DNA of 64,000 nucleotides from Mesorhizobium koreense (GTDB taxonomy: Bacteria; Pseudomonadota; Alphaproteobacteria; Rhizobiales; Rhizobiaceae), in the NCBI RefSeq assembly GCF_031656215.1, contig NZ_CP134228.1, positions 1,178,001-1,242,000 on the forward strand, read 5' to 3'. The notes under the pieces are model-generated. The model saw only the letters and a list, made by a program, of their open reading frames with translations. It had not been told where the DNA came from and did no database searches. Every line of letters begins with the position of its first letter. The stretch's first letter is position 1. A program made the translations under genes and the position numbers. Shown here one piece after another: positions 9,156 through 18,486 of the stretch.

Positions 9156-9428
9156 ATGACAGGGGAAACAACCCTCAGGGAGACCATCGGACGGCTGGGC
9201 AAGGCGATCGAGACGCTGGAGGCGACCGTCGCGGCCCGGTTCGAACAGCAGGTAGACGCGACCGAAATCGAGGCCGAGGTCCAGCGGATGAACGCGGATC
9301 GCGCCAAGCTGGCGCAGGAACTCGATAATTCGGAAGCGCGTGCCGAGCGGCTGGAGAATGCCAACCGCGAGGTTTCGCGCAGGCTGGTGACGGCGATGGA
9401 GACGATCCGCGCCGTGCTCGACAGATAG
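9156..9428 (+). CDS. DUF4164 coiled-coil protein upstream of zapA
   Basis: A 90-residue, mostly helical protein with heptad-like spacing throughout (LRETIGRLGKAIETLEATV, then NADRAKLAQELDNSEARA). It matches DUF4164, a short family found beside zapA in Rhizobiales. The stop codon is 9 bases before the zapA start, so the two are surely co-transcribed. A role in division or Z-ring organisation is suggested only by this pairing. Confidence 0.82.
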   Translation: MTGETTLRETIGRLGKAIETLEATVAARFEQQVDATEIEAEVQRMNADRAKLAQELDNSEARAERLENANREVSRRLVTAMETIRAVLDR

Positions 9429-9437
9429 GAGCCCGCC

Positions 9438-9803
9438 TTGGCCCAGGTTACGGTGACAATCGACGGCAAGACCTATCGGATGGCCTGCGACGAAGGCCAG
9501 GAGGAGCATCTGATCGATCTCGCCCAGCGCTTCGACCGCTATGTCGGCCACCTGAAGGATTCCTTCGGCGAGATCGGGGACCAGCGGCTGACCGTCATGG
9601 CCGGTATCATGGTTATGGACGAGTTCGTCGAATTGCAGAAGCGCGTGAAGGGCATGGAGGCCGAGATCGGCACCTTGCGCAAGACGCGCGACGAAGCGCT
9701 CACCAAGGCGGACAAGAACGACGCCGCATTGACGGGAGCGCTGACCGGGCTTGCCGAGCGCATGGAAGCGCTCGCCGGCCGGCTGGGCGGTGAGCCGGCA
9801 TAG
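9438..9803 (+). CDS. zapA: cell division protein ZapA
   Basis: A 121-residue ZapA. ZapA binds FtsZ in the cytoplasm and bundles its filaments. The N-terminal globular part (VTVTIDGKTYRMACDEGQ, DLAQRFDRYVGHL) is followed by a helix and a coiled coil (EFVELQKRVKGMEAEIG, TLRKTRDEALTKADK). The start is TTG at 9438, with GGAG 6 bases upstream. The zapA-linked 6S RNA gene known from other proteobacteria is not obvious downstream; a long inverted repeat lies there instead. Confidence 0.9.
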   Translation: MAQVTVTIDGKTYRMACDEGQEEHLIDLAQRFDRYVGHLKDSFGEIGDQRLTVMAGIMVMDEFVELQKRVKGMEAEIGTLRKTRDEALTKADKNDAALTGALTGLAERMEALAGRLGGEPA

Positions 9804-9888
9804 GCGGCGAGGGGCATAGCCGTTCGCTCTGCCGTTTGCCTTTCGCTGGAGCCTTTCTTGCGGGCGAAGAGCGATCGTATTTGGCCGA

Positions 9889-10030
9889 TCCCCCACTCCG
9901 GCCCGCTTCGCGGGCCACCTCTCCCCCACTTTCGTGTGAGAGAGGAAAGGGGACAGGCGTTGCGGCAGGCCCTTCCTCTCCCCCGTCGATCGGGGGAGAG
10001 GTGGTTTGCGAAGCAAATCGGAGTGGGGGT
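9889..10030. repeat. family B long inverted repeat, copy 2
   Basis: Begins TCCCCCACTCCGGCCCGCTT and ends CGAAGCAAATCGGAGTGGGG, with inner CTCTCCCCCACTTTCG and TCTCCCCCGTCGATCGGGGG hairpins. Same architecture as copy 1 at 5657-5797. It occupies most of the space between the convergent zapA and L,D-transpeptidase genes. Confidence 0.75.
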
Positions 10031-10068
10031 CGACCTTCACATGGGTTGCCCTTGTAAGCCGGGTTGCC

Positions 10069-10593
10069 TTACGCAAGCACTGTCAGCACCGTCCCGCGCG
10101 ACAGATAGGGCAAAAGACGTAGCATCACGCTTCGCTCCACCGCGATGCAACCTTCCGTCGGCCGGAAACCCGGCCGCGCCAGATGCATGAAGATGGCGCT
10201 GCCGCCGTTGCGTCGGCGCGGGCGGATGTTCCAGTCGAGCACGATGCAGACATCGTAGAGCCGGTCGCCGCGCAGCATCTTTTCGTGGCTGGCGCGGAAG
10301 GGCAGGCGTACCGGCCGGTTGTAATTGGCGTCGGCTGGCGCGTCGCACCAGCCCAGATCGGCGCGGATCGGTATCAGGACGAGGCCGGAGCGACGCAAGG
10401 GATGCCGTTCGTTCCTCGTGTAGCCGCCAAGAAGGCGGAGCCTGCCGAGCGGCGTCGCGCCGTCGCCCTCGCGCTTGAAGGCGGAGACGCCCGCCTTTCC
10501 GAGCGCGCATCGGAAGACCACTCTTTCGACGTTCAGAAGCCCCTCGGCGCGATTTCCCGGCCTTGAGCGGACATTGATATTTCGGATCGGCAT
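10069..10593 (-). CDS. L,D-transpeptidase (YkuD-fold) family protein
   Basis: A 174-residue protein with the YkuD catalytic signature near its C-terminus: IFMHLARPGFRPTEGCIAV, giving the conserved His and the nucleophilic Cys in GCIA. Such enzymes form or edit 3-3 peptidoglycan cross-links or attach proteins to the wall. No signal peptide or membrane segment is visible at the N-terminus (MPIRNINVRSRPGNRAEG), so how it reaches the periplasm is unclear. It is one of the compact rhizobial variants. Confidence 0.78.
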   Translation of the reverse strand: MPIRNINVRSRPGNRAEGLLNVERVVFRCALGKAGVSAFKREGDGATPLGRLRLLGGYTRNERHPLRRSGLVLIPIRADLGWCDAPADANYNRPVRLPFRASHEKMLRGDRLYDVCIVLDWNIRPRRRNGGSAIFMHLARPGFRPTEGCIAVERSVMLRLLPYLSRGTVLTVLA

Positions 10594-10748
10594 CCCAAAT
10601 CCTTCGTCAGGCTGCTATCTTCACGTCTCGCGGAGAACAGCCGTGGAGGACAACAACAATTCGTGAGCCGCTTTGCAGCCATTTTCTCCGTGCATAGACG
10701 GTTCTTTCAGTAGTCTCTATTCTTCATTCAATAACAATGGATTGGCCC

Positions 10749-11432
10749 ATGGCATCGCGCACCATCCTGATTGTCGACGACGACGAAGATCTGCGCTCGA
10801 CCCTTGTCGAGCAACTGGCGCTCTACGAGGAATTCCAGATCCTGCAGGAAGGAACGGCCACGAAGGGCATCCAGTCGGTGCGCAACGGCATGATCGACCT
10901 GCTGATCATGGATGTCGGCCTGCCGGACATGGACGGGCGCGAGGCGGTCAAGCTTTTGCGCAAGAACGGCTACAAGGCGCCGATCATCATGCTGACCGGA
11001 CAGGACACCGATTCGGACACGATCCTCGGCCTCGAGGCGGGCGCCAACGACTACGTCACCAAACCGTTCCGCTTCGCCGTGCTGCTTGCCCGCATCCGCG
11101 CGCAATTGCGCCAACACGAGCAGAGCGAGGACGCGACCTTCACCGTCGGACCCTACACGTTCAAGCCGAGTCAGAAGCTTCTGGTCGACCAGCGCGGTTC
11201 CAAGGTGCGGCTGACGGAGAAGGAAGCTGCGATCATCAAATATCTCTATCGCGCCGAGCAGAAGGTCGTCACCCGCGATGTCCTTCTCGAGGAAGTGTGG
11301 GGCTATAATTCCGGCGTCACCACCCATACGCTGGAAACCCATGTCTACCGGCTGCGCCAGAAGATCGAACGCGATCCTTCCAATGCCGAAATACTTGTGA
11401 CAGAAAGCGGCGGATACAAGCTCGTTCCCTGA
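10749..11432 (+). CDS. OmpR-family response regulator, CenR-like
   Basis: A 227-residue two-component regulator. The receiver domain (residues 1-~120) has the acidic pocket DDDEDL, the phosphoacceptor Asp in LLIMDVGLPDMDG and the Lys in YVTKPFRFAV. The C-terminal winged helix contains VTRDVLLEEVWGYNSGV and THTLETHVYRLRQKIE. It closely resembles the conserved rhizobial CenR-type regulator tied to envelope homeostasis, but that assignment rests on memory of the family. No histidine kinase is adjacent. The start at 10749 fits family N-termini; an ATG at 10737 is the alternative. Confidence 0.9.
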   Translation: MASRTILIVDDDEDLRSTLVEQLALYEEFQILQEGTATKGIQSVRNGMIDLLIMDVGLPDMDGREAVKLLRKNGYKAPIIMLTGQDTDSDTILGLEAGANDYVTKPFRFAVLLARIRAQLRQHEQSEDATFTVGPYTFKPSQKLLVDQRGSKVRLTEKEAAIIKYLYRAEQKVVTRDVLLEEVWGYNSGVTTHTLETHVYRLRQKIERDPSNAEILVTESGGYKLVP

Positions 11433-11477
11433 CAGGCTCTCCGGGCCCTGGGCGGGGCGGGACGCAAGGGGACAATC

Positions 11478-11936
11478 TTGGCGCTGGATGACGACATCCG
11501 CCTGCTCTCCGGTGTGGAACTCTTCCAGAGCTTCACGCCCGACCAGCTTCGGCTGCTCGCGTTCGGCGCGGAGAACATGCGGCTGGCATCGGGGCAGCTC
11601 CTCTACGAGGCAGGCGTCGAGGCCGACGGCGCATTCGTCGTCGCGACGGGCAGGGTCGGGCTGTTTCGCGAAAACGCCGAGGGGGAACGCGTCCTGCTCA
11701 GTGAGGCGGGAGTCGGCGCCATGCTGGGCGAATTGGCGCTGATCGCCGATACGGTGCGGCCGACCGGGGCCGTAGCGGTCGAAGATACCGAACTGGTACG
11801 GCTCAGCCGCAAGCTCTTCCACCGCATCCTGCAGGAATATCCGGAACTCGCCGCGGCCCTGCGCGACCACATCGCGCGCGACCTGACCCGGATGGTCGGG
11901 AAAATCGACAGGCTCGGACCGCGCTTCTCGGATTGA
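11478..11936 (+). CDS. cyclic nucleotide-binding domain protein
   Basis: A 152-residue protein that is essentially one Crp/cNMP-binding beta-roll. Visible are LFQSFTPDQLRLLAFGAEN, GQLLYEAGVEADGAFVVATG, the phosphate-binding cassette GAMLGELALIADTVR, and the hinge helix (RLSRKLFHRILQEYP). There is no C-terminal DNA-binding domain, so it may work as a stand-alone sensor. The start is TTG at 11478, with AAGGGGA 6 bases upstream. It follows the response regulator by 45 bp and converges on xthA. Confidence 0.85.
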   Translation: MALDDDIRLLSGVELFQSFTPDQLRLLAFGAENMRLASGQLLYEAGVEADGAFVVATGRVGLFRENAEGERVLLSEAGVGAMLGELALIADTVRPTGAVAVEDTELVRLSRKLFHRILQEYPELAAALRDHIARDLTRMVGKIDRLGPRFSD

Positions 11937-11951
11937 AGAGGCGCGGGAACT

Positions 11952-12758
11952 TCAGTCGAGGTCGAAGCGGGCGATCACCGGCACATGGTCGGAGGGCCGC
12001 TCCCAGCCGCGCGCCTCGCGCAGGATCTCGATCCCGGCGAGCCTGCCCGCGACATTGTCCGACGACCAGACATGGTCGAGGCGCCGGCCGCGATCGGAAA
12101 GCTCCCAGTCGCGGGCACGATAGCTCCACCAGGTGTAGATCTTCTCTTCCGGCGGAATGTGCCGGCGCATCAGGTCGACCCAGCCGCCGGCCTGCCGCAT
12201 CGCTTCCAGTCCTCCCGTCTCCACCGGCGTATGGCTGACGACGTTCAGGAGCTGCTTGTGCGACCACACGTCCGTCGGCAGCGGCGCGATGTTGAGGTCG
12301 CCGACGAGGATGGAACCGTGCGCGTCGCCCTGTTCGGCGCGTACCGTATTCATCTCCTCGATGAAATCGAGCTTGTGCCGGAATTTGGGGTTGATGTCGG
12401 GATCCGGCTCGTCACCGCCGGCCGGCACGTAGAAATTGTGCAGCAGGAGCGCGTGTCCGCTGCTCGTGAGCCGTGTCGAGATATGCCGGCAATCGTCGTT
12501 TTCGCAGAAGCGCCGCCGTTCCACGACCTCCAGCGGCCGTCGCGCGACCGTGGCGACGCCGTGGTAGCCTTTCTGCCCGCTGATCGCGAGATGGGAATAG
12601 CCAATCGCGGCGAACGCCTCGACCGGGAACAGTTCGTCGATGCATTTGGTTTCCTGCAGGCACAGGACGTCCGGTTGATGTTGCAGCAGGAAGCGCTCGA
12701 CGATCGGCATGCGCAGGCGCACGGAATTGATGTTCCAGGTGGCGATCGTCAACGGCAT
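11952..12758 (-). CDS. xthA: exodeoxyribonuclease III
   Basis: A 268-residue AP endonuclease/3' exonuclease of the EEP fold for base-excision repair. Motifs: TIATWNINSVRLR at the start, LCLQETKCID (metal-binding Glu), YGVATVAR-type strand, SILVGDLNIAPLPTDVWSH, and RRLDHVWSS plus PSDHVPVIA at the C-terminus with the catalytic Asp-His. I chose the ATG at 12758 because MPLTIATWN is the family start; the frame is open upstream but without family sequence. Confidence 0.93.
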   Translation of the reverse strand: MPLTIATWNINSVRLRMPIVERFLLQHQPDVLCLQETKCIDELFPVEAFAAIGYSHLAISGQKGYHGVATVARRPLEVVERRRFCENDDCRHISTRLTSSGHALLLHNFYVPAGGDEPDPDINPKFRHKLDFIEEMNTVRAEQGDAHGSILVGDLNIAPLPTDVWSHKQLLNVVSHTPVETGGLEAMRQAGGWVDLMRRHIPPEEKIYTWWSYRARDWELSDRGRRLDHVWSSDNVAGRLAGIEILREARGWERPSDHVPVIARFDLD

Positions 12759-13035
12759 GGAAAACCCCGGATGCGGAACTGAAGGTAGGCTATTGCCAGC
12801 CCCGGCGCGCGCAGGCAAGCGCACCGGCCGTGAAAAGCCCGCCACGACGGCGCCGTCAGAAGAGCCTCGCCGAAACGAAAAATCGCCCCGGTTCCCAAAT
12901 TGGCCGGATTCGGATGGAAGATGGCGGTGACGACGTTTCAGGCAGCCTGTTCGTGACTGGAAACCCGTGCTCCGGTGGGGCGACCGGGGGGCGACCGGCC
13001 GGGAGCACGACCAACCCTTCATGAGGCGTGCCGAC

Positions 13036-13773
13036 ATGACCGTCAAACTGCTCCTTGCCAACGGCCTTCGAAAGGCCGCCCAACGGATCGATCATCGCAA
13101 CCCGCAACGGGTCGGCGAGCCGAGGGACTGTCCCATCTGCGGATATCACGGAGCCTTCGAACCGTTCGGCGTCATTCCGCGTCCGGACGCGATGTGCCCG
13201 AACTGCAATGCGCTCGAGAGGCATCGGCAATTCAAGCTGATGCTGGATCGCGTCGACCTGCCGCGGCCCGGGTCTTCATTGCTGCACTTCGCTCCCGAGG
13301 CCGCGATAACCCGGCTCGTGCGCCCGCTATGCGACAAGTACGTGACCGCCGATCTGATGCGGGACGATGTCGATCTCAATCTCGACATCGAAGCAATCGA
13401 CTTGCCGGACCGGAGCTTCGATTGCGTGATCTGCTCGCATGTCCTCGAACACGTGAACGACATCGCGGCGCTCAAGGAACTGCATCGCATTCTCAAGCCC
13501 GGCGGCATCGCCCTCCTGATGGTGCCAATCGTGGAAGGCTGGGAGACGAGCTACGAGGATTCCACGGTTACCGACGAGCGCGATCGCCTCCTGCATTTCG
13601 GCCAGCGGGACCATGTCCGCCGCTACGGGCGCGATTTCCGTGACCGGGTCAGGCAGGCCGGCTTCGAACTGAGCGAATTCGTCGTCGGGGGCGCCGATTC
13701 GGTGAAATACTCGATCATTCCCGGCATACGGATCTTTATCGCCGGAAAGCCGGCCGAGAAGCATGCGATCTGA
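13036..13773 (+). CDS. class I SAM-dependent methyltransferase with N-terminal zinc ribbon
   Basis: A 245-residue protein. Near the N-terminus, CPICGYHG and MCPNCNALERHRQ make a four-cysteine zinc-ribbon-like module. A Methyltransf_11 domain follows, with LLHFAPEAAI, an acidic strand (YVTADLMRD), FDCVICSHVLEHV and ELHRILKPGGIALLMVPI. This type often modifies sugars or lipids in surface-polysaccharide clusters, but no such cluster is present here. The start at 13036 has GAGG upstream; ATGs at 13021 and 12967 are alternatives. Substrate unknown. Confidence 0.82.
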   Translation: MTVKLLLANGLRKAAQRIDHRNPQRVGEPRDCPICGYHGAFEPFGVIPRPDAMCPNCNALERHRQFKLMLDRVDLPRPGSSLLHFAPEAAITRLVRPLCDKYVTADLMRDDVDLNLDIEAIDLPDRSFDCVICSHVLEHVNDIAALKELHRILKPGGIALLMVPIVEGWETSYEDSTVTDERDRLLHFGQRDHVRRYGRDFRDRVRQAGFELSEFVVGGADSVKYSIIPGIRIFIAGKPAEKHAI

Positions 13774-13812
13774 GCAAGCGAGCCTCAGGATACGGCCGGC
13801 GTGGCTTTTGTG

Positions 13813-14475
13813 TTACCTGGCCCGCTGCTTCACCTGCGCGCTGGCGTAGTCGATCTTGAAGAGCGAGGGATCGACCTTCACGCCTTCCTGGACGTTGAAG
13901 ATCATCACCGTCGTGTCCTTGCCCTGTGCATCGGTCACGGTCCATTGCTTCAGCGCGTAGGTTTTCGGATCGAACATCATCATCAGCTTGGAATCGCCGA
14001 AGACGGATTTGTCGGCGAGTTTGATGGTGGTGGCATCCGGCGTCTGCTGGATGTCCTTCACCTCGTTGCCCGAAAGATCGATGCGGTTGCCGAGCAGGAG
14101 TTTCAGCGGCGTCTTCGACAGGGGATAGATGTTGTACGTCTTCATGCGCACATTGCTGACGGCGACCGATTTGCCGTCCGCGATCACCTTGAAATTGGAC
14201 TTCGTATCGTAATCGAAACGAAGCTTGCCCGGTCGTTCGATATAGAATTTGCCGCCGGTCTGTTCGCCGTTCGGGCCGAACTGGACGAATTCGCCGGCCA
14301 TGGTCTTGATGTTGGCGAAATGATCGGCGATCTGCTGCGCCGAAGCGGTGACCTCCTGTTCCGGCGCGGCAATCGAAGGCGCTGAAACGGTCCCGGCGGC
14401 AGCCGCCACGAATGTCACGACAGCGGCGCGCGCGGTCAGGACTAGGAAGCCGCGACGGGTTTGCGAAAAAGACAT
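13813..14475 (-). CDS. lolA: outer-membrane lipoprotein carrier protein LolA
   Basis: A 220-residue periplasmic chaperone that ferries lipoproteins from the LolCDE complex towards the outer membrane. The N-terminus has a signal peptide with an Arg-Arg pair (TRRGFLVLTARAAVV), so export by Tat is possible. The mature part has the LolA core: MAGEFVQFGPNGEQTGGKFY, RPGKLRFDY and a long beta-rich C-terminal half. AAGGAG precedes the start. It lies downstream of ftsK on the same strand, the usual Rhizobiales order. Confidence 0.9.
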   Translation of the reverse strand: MSFSQTRRGFLVLTARAAVVTFVAAAAGTVSAPSIAAPEQEVTASAQQIADHFANIKTMAGEFVQFGPNGEQTGGKFYIERPGKLRFDYDTKSNFKVIADGKSVAVSNVRMKTYNIYPLSKTPLKLLLGNRIDLSGNEVKDIQQTPDATTIKLADKSVFGDSKLMMMFDPKTYALKQWTVTDAQGKDTTVMIFNVQEGVKVDPSLFKIDYASAQVKQRAR

Positions 14476-14698
14476 CTGCTACTCCTTGCGGACGAAGGCC
14501 GGCTGCCGCCGGCCCGTTTCACACCCGATATGCAGGTCCCCGATATGTAGGTCACGGGCGCCTGCCCACCACCATTTCGGTCGAGCACCATCAGCTAGGA
14601 AGGCACTGGGGCCGAAATTTGACCCGCCGCCGCCAAAGCGCGTTGCGATCTTCCAGGTTTGCTCCGCGCTTCAGCTCTCTATTTTACGCATATCTTTA

Positions 14699-14725
14699 TC
14701 CCGGAACCGGCGTTCACTTCCGGGA
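14699..14725 (-). terminator. hairpin just downstream of ftsK
   Basis: Eight-bp arms TCCCGGAA and TTCCGGGA with an 11-base loop, 9 bases past the ftsK stop codon. On the minus strand it is followed by TAAAGAT, not a clear U-run, so termination is only suggested. It may protect the 3' end of the mRNA. Confidence 0.4.
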
Positions 14726-14733
14726 GACATGCT

Positions 14734-17349
14734 TTACAGTACGTCCTCTTCGGTCGGCACCAGGATCTCGCGCTTGCCGGCGTGATTGGCCGGCCCGACG
14801 ATGCCTTCCTTCTCCATCTTCTCGATGATGGAGGCTGCGCGGTTGTAGCCGATGCCCAGGCGCCGCTGGATATAGCTGGTCGAGGCCTTGCCGTCGCGCA
14901 GCACGACCGCGACGGCCTGATCGTAGGGGTCGTCGGAATCGTCGAAATTGCCGCCGCCGCCACCAGCCGGTCCGTCGCCATCGGCGTCGTCCTCGTCGTC
15001 GTCGGCCGTGATCGCCTCGAGATATTCGGGCGCGCCCTGCAGCTTCAGATGCGAGACCACTTTCTCGACCTCGTCGTCGGAGACGAACGGCCCGTGCACG
15101 CGCTGGATGCGGCCGCCGCCGGCCATGTAAAGCATGTCGCCCATGCCCAGCAACTGCTCCGCGCCCTGTTCGCCGAGGATGGTGCGGCTGTCGATCTTGG
15201 ACGTCACCTGGAAGGAGATGCGCGTCGGGAAATTTGCCTTGATGGTGCCGGTGATGACGTCGACGGAAGGCCTCTGGGTGGCCATGATGACATGGATGCC
15301 GGCGGCGCGCGCCATCTGTGCCAGACGCTGGACGGCGCCCTCGATATCCTTGCCGGCGACCATCATCAGGTCCGCCATCTCGTCGATGATGACGACGATG
15401 AAGGGCATCGGCTCGAGATCGAGTTCCTCGGTCTCGTAGATCGCTTCGCCCGTCTGCCTGTCGAAGCCGGTCTGCACGGTGCGGACGATGTTCTCGCCCT
15501 TCTTCTGCGCCGCCGCGACGCGCTGGTTGAAGCCCTCGATGTTGCGGACGCCGACCTTCGACATCTTGCGGTAGCGGTCCTCCATCTCGCGCACCGTCCA
15601 TTTGAGCGCGACGACCGCCTTTTTCGGGTCGGTGACGACCGGCGTCAGAAGGTGCGGGATGCCGTCATAGATCGATAGTTCCAGCATCTTCGGGTCGATC
15701 ATGATGAGCCGGCAATCGGCGGGCGTCATGCGATAGAGGATCGACAGGATCATGGTGTTGATCGCCACCGACTTGCCCGAGCCGGTAGTGCCGGCGACGA
15801 GAAGATGCGGGAATTTGGCGATGTCGGCGATGACGGCCTCGCCGTTGATCGTCTTGCCGAGCGCCAGCGCCAGCTTCGCCTTGGACTGCTCGAAATCCCG
15901 GCTCGCCAGGATCTCGCGCAGGTAGACCGTCTCGCGCTTGGCGTTCGGCAGTTCGATGCCGATGGCGTTGCGGCCCGGCACCACAGCGACGCGGCAGGCG
16001 ATCGCGCTCATCGAGCGGGCGATGTCGTCGGCCAGCCCGATGACACGGGAGGATTTTATGCCGGGCGCCGGCTCGAGCTCATAGAGGGTGACGACGGGGC
16101 CGGGGCGGACATGGATGATCTCGCCCTTGACGCCGAAATCCTCCAGCACGCCTTCGAGCAGGCGGGCATTCTGCTGCAGCGCATCGGGCGACAAGCTCGG
16201 ATCGCGCGCAACGCTGCGCGCCTCCGCCAGGAAATGCAGCGACGGCATCTCGAACGTGTCGCTGGAGAGCAGCGAGGTCTGTGCCTCGCGCATCACGCGT
16301 GCTCCAGGTACCGGACGTGCCGCGGGGTTGTCGATACGCGGACCCGTCGCGCCGGCCGGCCCTCCGCTCCGCGTCGCCTGCACCGCCGGGCGGTCGGCAG
16401 ATAAAGTATCCTCCTCGTCGTCGATGTCGAAATCCGCTAGTTCGATATCGTCGGGCGTTCCTCCGAGCGAGGAAAATTCCGGCTCGACCCGAACGCCTCG
16501 CGCCGTGCCCGGGCGCGGGTCCGGATCGACCACCGGAACGCCCGTCTCCCGCGGGAGCGAGCGCATGGCGGGCTCGATGCCGCCTGCACGGCCGCCGCGC
16601 ATTCTCATGCGGTGGAAGAAGGCGCGAAGCGAGAGCCACCAATGGAAAACCGCGCCCAGCGCCGGTACGCCGTCGTCCTCATCCTCGTCGTCCTCTTCCT
16701 CGAGATCGTCAACCTCGATGACGGGCGTCCGGGCGGCGCGCTTGCGCTGCCGCGCGGGCTTCGCCGGCGCCACGTCGCGGCCGATCAGCCCGGCGCCGTA
16801 GGTCAGGAAGAAGACCGCCGGGCCGATAAGCACCGCACCGATGATTGTGGCGGCGACGCCCTTCGGATAACCGCCGATGAAAAGCGCCGGCAGATTGAGG
16901 ACCAGATCGCCGAAGGCGCCGCCAAGCCCTGTCGGCAGCGGCCAGGTCGGCGGTGCGGCGATGCAGCCGGCAACGCCGGCGGCCAGCAGCGCGCCCAGAA
17001 GCCATGCGCCGGCGCGGCGCGGCTTGCGGTCGATTCCGCGCCCCGTCGCCAGCAGAAAGGCCCAGACCACCGCCGGCACCAGCGCCATCAGCGCCGAAAG
17101 CCCGAAGAACTGCATCAGAAGGTCGGAGATGACCGCACCCGGATAGCCCATCGCGTTCGACAGTGCATGGTCGGTGGCGTTGGAGAAGCTCGGGTCGTCG
17201 ACGTTCCAGGTGGCGAGGCTCGCCACCGAAAGCGCCACGCCTCCGAAGAGCGCCAGCCCGACGGCGCGCTCGACCAGCCTCCGGATGAAGGCGTGGACAC
17301 CGAACCCCGTCTCGTTCAAATCGAAGGGCGCCTCTGCCGCTGAACGCAT
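14734..17349 (-). CDS. ftsK: DNA translocase FtsK
   Basis: An 871-residue FtsK/SpoIIIE translocase that couples chromosome segregation to division at the septum. Four or so membrane helices lie in residues ~20-190 ([33 protein letters not shown]). An acidic and Pro-rich linker follows. The RecA-like motor has Walker A GTTGSGKS (~residue 520), [19 protein letters not shown], and Walker [13 protein letters not shown]. The C-terminal gamma winged helix reads [15 protein letters not shown]. Start at 17349 ([13 protein letters not shown]). The promoter side carries a repeat with TTAACCAT, a CtrA half-site-like sequence. Confidence 0.94.
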   Translation of the reverse strand: MRSAAEAPFDLNETGFGVHAFIRRLVERAVGLALFGGVALSVASLATWNVDDPSFSNATDHALSNAMGYPGAVISDLLMQFFGLSALMALVPAVVWAFLLATGRGIDRKPRRAGAWLLGALLAAGVAGCIAAPPTWPLPTGLGGAFGDLVLNLPALFIGGYPKGVAATIIGAVLIGPAVFFLTYGAGLIGRDVAPAKPARQRKRAARTPVIEVDDLEEEDDEDEDDGVPALGAVFHWWLSLRAFFHRMRMRGGRAGGIEPAMRSLPRETGVPVVDPDPRPGTARGVRVEPEFSSLGGTPDDIELADFDIDDEEDTLSADRPAVQATRSGGPAGATGPRIDNPAARPVPGARVMREAQTSLLSSDTFEMPSLHFLAEARSVARDPSLSPDALQQNARLLEGVLEDFGVKGEIIHVRPGPVVTLYELEPAPGIKSSRVIGLADDIARSMSAIACRVAVVPGRNAIGIELPNAKRETVYLREILASRDFEQSKAKLALALGKTINGEAVIADIAKFPHLLVAGTTGSGKSVAINTMILSILYRMTPADCRLIMIDPKMLELSIYDGIPHLLTPVVTDPKKAVVALKWTVREMEDRYRKMSKVGVRNIEGFNQRVAAAQKKGENIVRTVQTGFDRQTGEAIYETEELDLEPMPFIVVIIDEMADLMMVAGKDIEGAVQRLAQMARAAGIHVIMATQRPSVDVITGTIKANFPTRISFQVTSKIDSRTILGEQGAEQLLGMGDMLYMAGGGRIQRVHGPFVSDDEVEKVVSHLKLQGAPEYLEAITADDDEDDADGDGPAGGGGGNFDDSDDPYDQAVAVVLRDGKASTSYIQRRLGIGYNRAASIIEKMEKEGIVGPANHAGKREILVPTEEDVL

Positions 17350-17421
17350 ACGAATTTCCCCGCAGGAACCAGCCGCACCAGACCGGCACGGACATTTGGC
17401 CGCGAGCCTACGAGGGGATGG

Positions 17422-17470
17422 TAAAGACGGCATTAACCATGGCATCTGCGGATGTCTTAATTCTCAAGGC
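17422..17470 (+). repeat. direct repeat DR1 flanking the C58 protease segment
   Basis: The first 22 bp (17422-17443) are identical to 18708-18729; the next 27 bp match at 17 positions with no gap. The shared block contains TTAACCAT, like a CtrA half site. DR1 sits immediately upstream of ftsK. The DNA from here to DR2 holds a single gene of lower GC. From 17350 to 17778 I see no gene. Confidence 0.7.
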
Positions 17471-17778
17471 ATCCAGCGCGCACGAACTGGCCCTGACAGG
17501 CAAGGCCGAGCGTGACGGCTACTTGTGCGCTGGTCGGAATCGTGACCTGCTTCACCGTCGAGAAAACACTTCTGGCGCTTATGCAGCCCGGCGCGACGAA
17601 GTCCAACATAATTTCTGTGCTCGGCGCCGAAGGTGCTGTCACTCTTTACTACACGATGACGTGTGGGCCGCCGCCATGATCCGTCCGCTCGATCAATTCA
17701 GATCAGGCACACCGCGCTGTTCATGGCGCGCCTAGATCCTCCTACGCCAATCGGGTGTGGTTGCATCTCAGGGATTGG

Positions 17779-18486
17779 TCAGTTCGATGCTATCGACTTA
17801 TACCCGCTTGCTCGCTGGTGGCCGAGATATTTCTGATCATAGCCGGATATGACCAAATATTGCTTGTACCAGGCTTCCCACGCCTTACGGCTGGTCAGGA
17901 TAGCCTCACCATAATTCGGGTCGAAATAGGCATGGCCGCCCTTCGTCGAGGATTGCGCTGCGCAGGCGTGGCCGGAGCTCTGGCCGCCGTAGCCGATGAG
18001 GTACAGACGGTCTCTGCTTCGCCCCACGCCCTGTGTGATGTTCGCGAAACCGTCAAACGACTCGTGCTTGGCGCGGATGCCATAGTTGGAGAAGAACGTA
18101 TCGTCGAAATTACTGTCCTTCAGAATGCCTAAACTCTGCGCCTTGCCGCCTTTGGCCTTATACATCACGGTTTTTGCCACCAGGACGCCCACCGCGTTGA
18201 GATTGATGGCCTCGCTGTTGCCGCCCGGCACCACCCATTCGATGAACCGCGTTCGCTTTTCCCCTAGTCCATGAATCTGCCCGACCAGCCAGAACGCTGA
18301 CATGATGTGGCACATGCCCCCGACGTAAAGTTCGGAAACATTTCCCTGAACATTATTCTTGTCATTGGTGTAAAGCCCGGGGACGGAGCGTGAATTTTTG
18401 ATTTGCTTATAACTCTGACTGAATTCGCGGAATATTCCGTCCAGCCCTTTCGTTAAGTCGCGGATTAAGTCGATTTTGGTCGCCAT
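17779..18486 (-). CDS. YopT-like cysteine protease (peptidase C58 family), predicted
   Basis: A 235-residue protein with the C58 catalytic pattern: Cys59 in VGGMCHIMSAFWL, His173 in SSGHACAAQ, and Asp189 in YFDPNYGEAIL. The His-Asp spacing of 16 equals that of YopT, and FDPN(F/Y)GE is the family hallmark. C58 proteases are known as type III effectors (YopT, AvrPphB, NopT) and as toxin modules. No signal peptide is visible, and no secretion or immunity gene is adjacent. The start is ATG at 18486. Base composition is more AT-rich than the neighbours, and the gene lies between direct repeats, suggesting acquisition. Function is inferred from the triad only. Confidence 0.65.
   Translation of the reverse strand: MATKIDLIRDLTKGLDGIFREFSQSYKQIKNSRSVPGLYTNDKNNVQGNVSELYVGGMCHIMSAFWLVGQIHGLGEKRTRFIEWVVPGGNSEAINLNAVGVLVAKTVMYKAKGGKAQSLGILKDSNFDDTFFSNYGIRAKHESFDGFANITQGVGRSRDRLYLIGYGGQSSGHACAAQSSTKGGHAYFDPNYGEAILTSRKAWEAWYKQYLVISGYDQKYLGHQRASGYKSIASN

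Noticed and set aside
9804-9888. Possible 6S RNA downstream of zapA
   Set aside because: The position fits, but I cannot fold the sequence into the long rod with a central bubble, and the following DNA is a family B repeat.
12758-13061. N-terminal extension of xthA by 101 codons
   Set aside because: The frame is open but the extra sequence has no similarity to the family and crosses the promoter side of the divergent methyltransferase gene.
17457-17642. Minus-strand frame of 61 codons with a mildly hydrophobic middle
   Set aside because: Overlaps DR1, no convincing start site, no family resemblance; likely chance.
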